In this document: positions 60,667 to 64,000 of the stretch, piece by piece
Layout of the letters: every line of letters begins with the position of its first letter
Position numbering within the stretch: position 1 is the first letter of the stretch
Source: Fodinibacter sp963747405
GTDB lineage: Bacteria > Actinomycetota > Actinomycetes > Actinomycetales > Dermatophilaceae
Assembly: GCA_963747405.1 (NCBI GenBank)
Contig: CAVVFG010000010.1
Coordinates: 62,001-126,000, forward strand
DNA: 64,000 nucleotides
Direction of reading: 5' to 3'
Position numbers and translations under genes: made by a program
Notes under the pieces: generated by a model
Told to the model about the DNA's origin: nothing
Seen by the model: the letters and a program-made list of their open reading frames with translations, nothing else
Databases searched by the model: none

Positions 60667-62004
60667 TCAGGTGGATGCCGGCGCGGTGGCCGTGAGGGCG
60701 TCACGCATCGGCACGAACTTGGCCGACGACTCGGCCACTTCCGCCTCGGGGTCGGACCCGGCCACGATGCCGCACCCGGCGAACAGCCGGATGCGCGACG
60801 GGTCCTCCACCGACACCGCCCCGCAGCGCAGCGCGATGCCCCACTCGCCGTCACCCGTGGCGTCGATCCAGCCCACCGGCCCCGCGTAGCGCCCGCGGTC
60901 CATGTGCTCGAGCTCGCCGATCACGGCATCCGCCACGGGCGTGGGGGTGCCGCACACCGCCGCCGAGGGGTGCAGCGACGCTGCAAGAGTGAGCGACGAC
61001 GCCGAGTCGACGAGCACGCCGGCGACGTCGGTGGCCAGGTGCATCACGTTGGACAGGTGCAGCACGAACGGCACCTCGGGCACGTTCATCGACGAGCAGT
61101 GCGGGGCCAGCGCGTCGGCCACCGAGCGCACGGCGTACTCGTGCTCTTCGAGGTCCTTCGACGAGCGGGCCAGCGAGGCAGCGAGCGCGAGGTCGTGCTC
61201 GTCGTCGCCGGTGCGCCGGATGGTGCCCGCCAGCACCCGAGAGGTCACCAGCCCCTTCTCGCGGCGCACCAGCAGCTCGGGCGTCGCCCCCACGAGCCCG
61301 TCGACGGCGAACACCCAGGTGGTGCGGTACTGCTCCGCCAAGCGGTGCAGCAGCCACCGCACGTCGAGCGCCTCACCGGTGGTCACGTCAAGGTCGCGGG
61401 CCAGCACCACCTTGTCGAGCCGCCCGGACGTGATCCGCCCGACCGCCTCGGCCACGGCGCCGGCCCACTCGGCCGGGGAGAGCGCACCGTCGGCGAAGGC
61501 GACGTCGACCGGCGCTGCCGGCAGCGGCTGCCGCACGATCGTCGCGGTGCGCGGCACGGCGGCCACGGCCGGCGCCGGTTCCACGCCCACGGTGGTCAGC
61601 CACGCCACCCCGTCGCGCAGCCCCACGACCACCTCGGGCACGACCAGGGTCGCGCCGGAGGGTGAGTCGGCCGCATACGACACCGACCCGAACGCGACCG
61701 GCCCGGTGCCGGGACGGTCGACCTCGTCACGCACCACGGCGTTGCCGACCAGCGTCGACCACCACGCCTCCAGCTCGGCCATCCGGCCCGGCCCGGACGC
61801 CGTGTGGCCGGCTGCGCGCCCCCACCCCACGATGCCCTCGCCGCGGCGGACCCACGAGCAGGCGTCACGCGGGTCGACGGCGGGGATCAACGACAGCAGC
61901 GCCGTGCCGATCTCGGGGTCGAGGGGCACGGTGCGCGAGACGAGGGGGGCGGCCGGAGCGCCGATCGTCTCGCGCGCCGGGTCCCCCGCGGGCAGCGAGG
62001 TCAT
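60667..62004 (-). CDS. menF: isochorismate synthase
   Basis: 445 aa chorismate-binding enzyme (MenF/EntC family) feeding menaquinone: GRLDKVVLARDLDV, FVFAVDGLVGATPELLV-like WVFAVDGLVGATPELL, RVLAGTIRRTGDDE, KDLEEHEYAV, HLATDVAGVL, HPSAAVCGTPT and GELEHMDRGRYAGPVGW...FAGCGIVAGSDPEAE. A siderophore role cannot be ruled out from sequence, but the men context favours MenF. The -10 box TATCCT is at 62013-62018. Convergent with the menJ-like gene, divergent from menG. Confidence 0.92.
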   Translation of the reverse strand: MTSLPAGDPARETIGAPAAPLVSRTVPLDPEIGTALLSLIPAVDPRDACSWVRRGEGIVGWGRAAGHTASGPGRMAELEAWWSTLVGNAVVRDEVDRPGTGPVAFGSVSYAADSPSGATLVVPEVVVGLRDGVAWLTTVGVEPAPAVAAVPRTATIVRQPLPAAPVDVAFADGALSPAEWAGAVAEAVGRITSGRLDKVVLARDLDVTTGEALDVRWLLHRLAEQYRTTWVFAVDGLVGATPELLVRREKGLVTSRVLAGTIRRTGDDEHDLALAASLARSSKDLEEHEYAVRSVADALAPHCSSMNVPEVPFVLHLSNVMHLATDVAGVLVDSASSLTLAASLHPSAAVCGTPTPVADAVIGELEHMDRGRYAGPVGWIDATGDGEWGIALRCGAVSVEDPSRIRLFAGCGIVAGSDPEAEVAESSAKFVPMRDALTATAPAST

Positions 62005-62012
62005 CGCGCAGC

Positions 62013-62018
62013 AGGATA
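62013..62018 (-). promoter_or_regulatory. -10 box of menF (near leaderless)
   Basis: TATCCT on the minus strand with an 8-base spacer to ATG 62004. Confidence 0.45.
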
Positions 62019-62063
62019 CGACCCGCGACGGGCAGGCTCGGTATCGATGGGAGGATGTCGCGC

Positions 62064-62777
62064 ATGAGCCGCGCCTCCCTCGACAAGGACCCCCACGACG
62101 TCGCCGCGATGTTCGACGACGTCGCGAGCAGGTACGACGTGACCAACGACGTGCTGTCGCTCGGCCAGGACCGGCTCTGGCGGCGCGCGGTCGTGCAGGC
62201 CTGCGAGGCCGTTCCCGGCCAGGTCGTGCTCGACATCGCGGCGGGCACCGGCACCAGCAGCGAGCCGTTCGCCGACTCGGGCGTCGACGTCGTGCCGGCC
62301 GACTTCTCGCTCGGCATGCTGCGCGTGGGGCACCGCCGCCGCTCCGACCTGGGCTTCACCGCCGCCGACGCGATGAACCTGCCCTTCGCCGACGACTCCT
62401 TCGACGTCGTCACGATGAGCTTCGGGCTGCGCAACGTCAGTGACCCCGATGCCGCGCTGCGCGAGTTCCTGCGGGTCACCAGGCCCGGTGGACGGTTCGT
62501 GCTGTGCGAGTTCAGCCAGCCGACCAACAAGGCGTTCCGCACCGTGTACAGCAACTACCTCATGCGCTCGCTGCCGGCGGTGGCGCGCAGGGTCAGCAGC
62601 AACCCCGAGAGCTACGTCTACCTCGCCGAGTCGATCCAGGCCTGGCCGGCCCAGCGGGCGATGGCCGAGCGCATCGCCGGCGCCGGCTGGGACGGCGTGC
62701 AGTGGCGCAACCTGTCCGGTGGCGTCGTCGCCCTGCACCGTGCGACCAAGCCGGCGGCACCCACCGTTGAAGGTTAG
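62064..62777 (+). CDS. menG: demethylmenaquinone methyltransferase
   Basis: 237 aa UbiE/MenG: DPHDVAAMFDDVASRYDVTNDVLSLGQDRLWRR, SAM site VLDIAAGTGTSSEPFA, NLPFADDSFDVVTMSFGLRNVSD and FSQPTNKAFRTVYSNYLM. Final step of menaquinone synthesis. ATG 62064 has GGGAGG at a 9-base distance; ATG 62055 is possible if the mRNA is leaderless (TATCGA at 62042-62047). The stop codon lies inside the palindrome at 62774. Confidence 0.95.
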   Translation: MSRASLDKDPHDVAAMFDDVASRYDVTNDVLSLGQDRLWRRAVVQACEAVPGQVVLDIAAGTGTSSEPFADSGVDVVPADFSLGMLRVGHRRRSDLGFTAADAMNLPFADDSFDVVTMSFGLRNVSDPDAALREFLRVTRPGGRFVLCEFSQPTNKAFRTVYSNYLMRSLPAVARRVSSNPESYVYLAESIQAWPAQRAMAERIAGAGWDGVQWRNLSGGVVALHRATKPAAPTVEG

Positions 62778-62787
62778 GCGCGCCTAA
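62774..62787. promoter_or_regulatory. 14-base perfect palindrome upstream of the nuo operon
   Basis: TTAGGCGCGCCTAA overlaps the menG stop codon and lies about 25 bases upstream of the probable nuoA -10 box. The TTAGG/CCTAA ends recall DtxR/IdeR iron boxes, but the spacing is shorter than in those boxes. Confidence 0.4.
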
Positions 62788-62811
62788 GTGCAGGCGGCCG
62801 GGGCGCCGTCC

Positions 62812-62843
62812 TAGACTCCCCTCGTTCGTGAAGACATTCACAA
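62812..62843 (+). promoter_or_regulatory. probable nuoA promoter -10 box with downstream Rex operator
   Basis: TAGACT (62812-62817) is a good -10 box. TCGTGAAGACATTCACAA (62826-62843) fits the Rex consensus TTGTGAAnnnnTTCACAA with one mismatch in the outer half-sites, and would cover the transcription start. Rex control of nuo is described in Streptomyces; a leader of about 160 bases would follow. Confidence 0.7.
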
Positions 62844-62986
62844 GCACCCCGGGACCCGGCGAGCCGGCCGACCTCGCCGGGTGAGCCGTCCGTGAATCCC
62901 CCTAGGATGAGCGGGACGCCGTCTGTCCTCCCGGGCACCTGTGCCCACCCGACGCACACGAGCACCGAAAGGGGAGTTGTCCTGCG

Positions 62987-63349
62987 ATGAGCAACCCCTA
63001 CGTCCCGCTGCTGATCCTGCTGGCCTTCGGCTTCGGTTTCGCGGCGCTGTCGGTGGGTGCCAGCCTCGTGGTCGGCCCCAAGCGCTACAACCGCGCGAAG
63101 ATGGAAGCGTACGAGTGCGGCATCCAGCCCACGCCCCGCGCGGACGGCGGCGGCCGAGTGCCGGTCAAGTACTTCCTCACCGCGATGCTGTTCATCATCT
63201 TCGACATCGAGTCGGTCTTCCTGTACCCGTTCGCTGTCGCCTTCGACTCGCTGGGGCTGTTCGCCCTGGTCGAGATGGTGCTGTTCATCATCACCGTGTT
63301 CGTCGCCTACGCCTACGTGTGGAAGCGCGGGGGGCTGGAGTGGGACTGA
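62987..63349 (+). CDS. nuoA: NADH-quinone oxidoreductase subunit A
   Basis: 120 aa, three membrane helices. KMEAYECGIQP and the acidic helix LFIIFDIESVFLYPFAV, plus FALVEMVLFIITVFVAYAYVWKRG, are canonical. Membrane arm subunit of complex I near the quinone site. AAAGGGGAG precedes the ATG at a fairly long distance. First gene of the nuo operon. Confidence 0.96.
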   Translation: MSNPYVPLLILLAFGFGFAALSVGASLVVGPKRYNRAKMEAYECGIQPTPRADGGGRVPVKYFLTAMLFIIFDIESVFLYPFAVAFDSLGLFALVEMVLFIITVFVAYAYVWKRGGLEWD

Positions 63350-63398
63350 CGAGCAGCACCGCACGCCGCACATCCGCCACGATCGCGAAGGAGGCCTG

Positions 63399-63998
63399 AT
63401 GGGACTCGAGGAGAAGCTGCCCGCAGGGTTCGTGCTCACGACGGTCGAGAACGTCGTGGGCTACATGCGCAAGGCGTCGATCTGGCCCGCCACCTTCGGT
63501 CTCGCGTGCTGCGCGATCGAGATGATGGCCGTCGGCACCCCCGACTACGACATCGCCCGCTTCGGCATGGAGCGGTTCTCCGCCACCCCGCGCCAGGCCG
63601 ACCTGATGATCGTCGCCGGCCGCGTGTCACAGAAGATGGCCCCTGTGGTGCGCCAGGTCTACGACCAGATGCCCAACCCCAAATGGGTCATCTCGATGGG
63701 CGTGTGCGCCAGCTCGGGCGGCATGTTCAACAACTACGCCATCGTGCAGGGCGTCGACCACATCATCCCGGTCGACATCTACCTGCCGGGCTGCCCACCG
63801 CGGCCCGAGATGCTGCTCAACGCGATCATCGAACTGCACCACCAGATCCAGAGCAGCAAGCTGGGGGTCAACCGGGTCGCCGCGGCCCGAGCCGCCGAGG
63901 AGGCCGCCATGGTGGCCGTGCCGACCTCGCTGATGGCTCCCACCCACGACCACCTCGCACACGTCGCGGCGCCGGCCGGGAAGAACCTCCTGGCATGA
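63399..63998 (+). CDS. nuoB: NADH-quinone oxidoreductase subunit B
   Basis: 199 aa. Ligands of cluster N2 are Cys37 and Cys38 (GLACCAIEMM), Cys103 (GVCASSGGMF) and Cys132 (PGCPPRPE). A 40-residue Ala-rich tail follows the family core. AAGGAGG lies 6 bases before the ATG. Overlaps nuoC by 4 bases. Confidence 0.97.
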   Translation: MGLEEKLPAGFVLTTVENVVGYMRKASIWPATFGLACCAIEMMAVGTPDYDIARFGMERFSATPRQADLMIVAGRVSQKMAPVVRQVYDQMPNPKWVISMGVCASSGGMFNNYAIVQGVDHIIPVDIYLPGCPPRPEMLLNAIIELHHQIQSSKLGVNRVAAARAAEEAAMVAVPTSLMAPTHDHLAHVAAPAGKNLLA

Positions 63999-64000
63999 GC
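63995..64000 (+). CDS. nuoC: NADH-quinone oxidoreductase subunit C (first two codons)
   Basis: ATGAGC overlaps the nuoB stop by 4 bases, the arrangement expected for nuoC. Only Met-Ser is visible, so the call rests on operon order. Confidence 0.6.

Noticed and set aside
62774..62787. Palindrome as a genuine DtxR/IdeR iron box
   Set aside because: The TTAGG and CCTAA arms are separated by 4 bases instead of the longer centre of the 19-base iron box, so it is listed only as an unassigned palindrome.

Overview
The window is a very GC-rich, gene-dense chromosome segment from an actinobacterium. The gene set points to one with menaquinone (menA-G, menJ), mycothiol (mycothione reductase), an AURKAIP1-type small ribosomal protein bS22 and a Rex-hem operon. 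Gene order resembles the mycobacterial block running from ppx/proC through hemACDB, hemL and ccsA-resB to the men genes, but the details (heliorhodopsin, Imm-5-like protein, NSS transporter, no PE/PPE genes) fit Micrococcales, perhaps Intrasporangiaceae. That placement is inference. I see no rRNA, tRNA, CRISPR array, insertion sequence or prophage. No stretch longer than about 300 bases lacks a gene.

Layout. 1-1965 (minus): the N-terminal part of a stand-alone NuoD, a lipoprotein and a MidA/NDUFAF7-type methyltransferase. 2146-7050: DUF2520 oxidoreductase, panC, nadB, nadC and an Imm-5-like protein. 7105-10416 (minus): a copper-type HMA/membrane/cupredoxin fusion, a methyltransferase and a Cys-rich protein. 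10463-17546: Ppx/GppA phosphatase, TIM-barrel isomerase, cupin, ABC exporter, proline dehydrogenase, proC and two GNATs. 17640-23379: TrkA-type regulator, AcuC-like deacetylase, HTH protein, bS22, epimerase, acyltransferase, glutaredoxin. 23316-25876: membrane protein and epimerase facing a TetR regulator. 26041-31571: rex-hemA-hemC-hemD-hemB. 31723-32945: yceI/marR divergent pair. 33036-41136: hemL, metP-metS transporter, phosphatase, then the cytochrome c maturation set tlpA-ccdA-resB-ccsA. 41191-41388: a broken DUF1905 gene. 42787-62777: menaquinone genes menA, menE, menB, menC, menD, menJ, menF and menG, interleaved with a heliorhodopsin, mycothione reductase, an acyltransferase/SGNH protein and a WXG100-like/hydrolase pair. 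62987-64000: start of the nuo operon (nuoA, nuoB, first codons of nuoC).

How it works together. Most genes build the aerobic respiratory chain: NAD (nadB, nadC), heme (hemACDB, hemL), cytochrome c assembly, menaquinone and complex I. The NADH sensor Rex is encoded here. Palindromes matching the Rex operator lie on the rex-hem promoter and just downstream of the probable nuoA promoter, so one redox sensor may tune both ends. A heliorhodopsin gene is translationally coupled to menC through a VOC-family gene, and it ends next to mycothione reductase, which suggests a link between light and redox or quinone status.

Many monocistronic or first genes have a TAnnnT-like -10 box 6-8 bases before the start codon. 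This implies leaderless mRNAs and was used to choose several starts.
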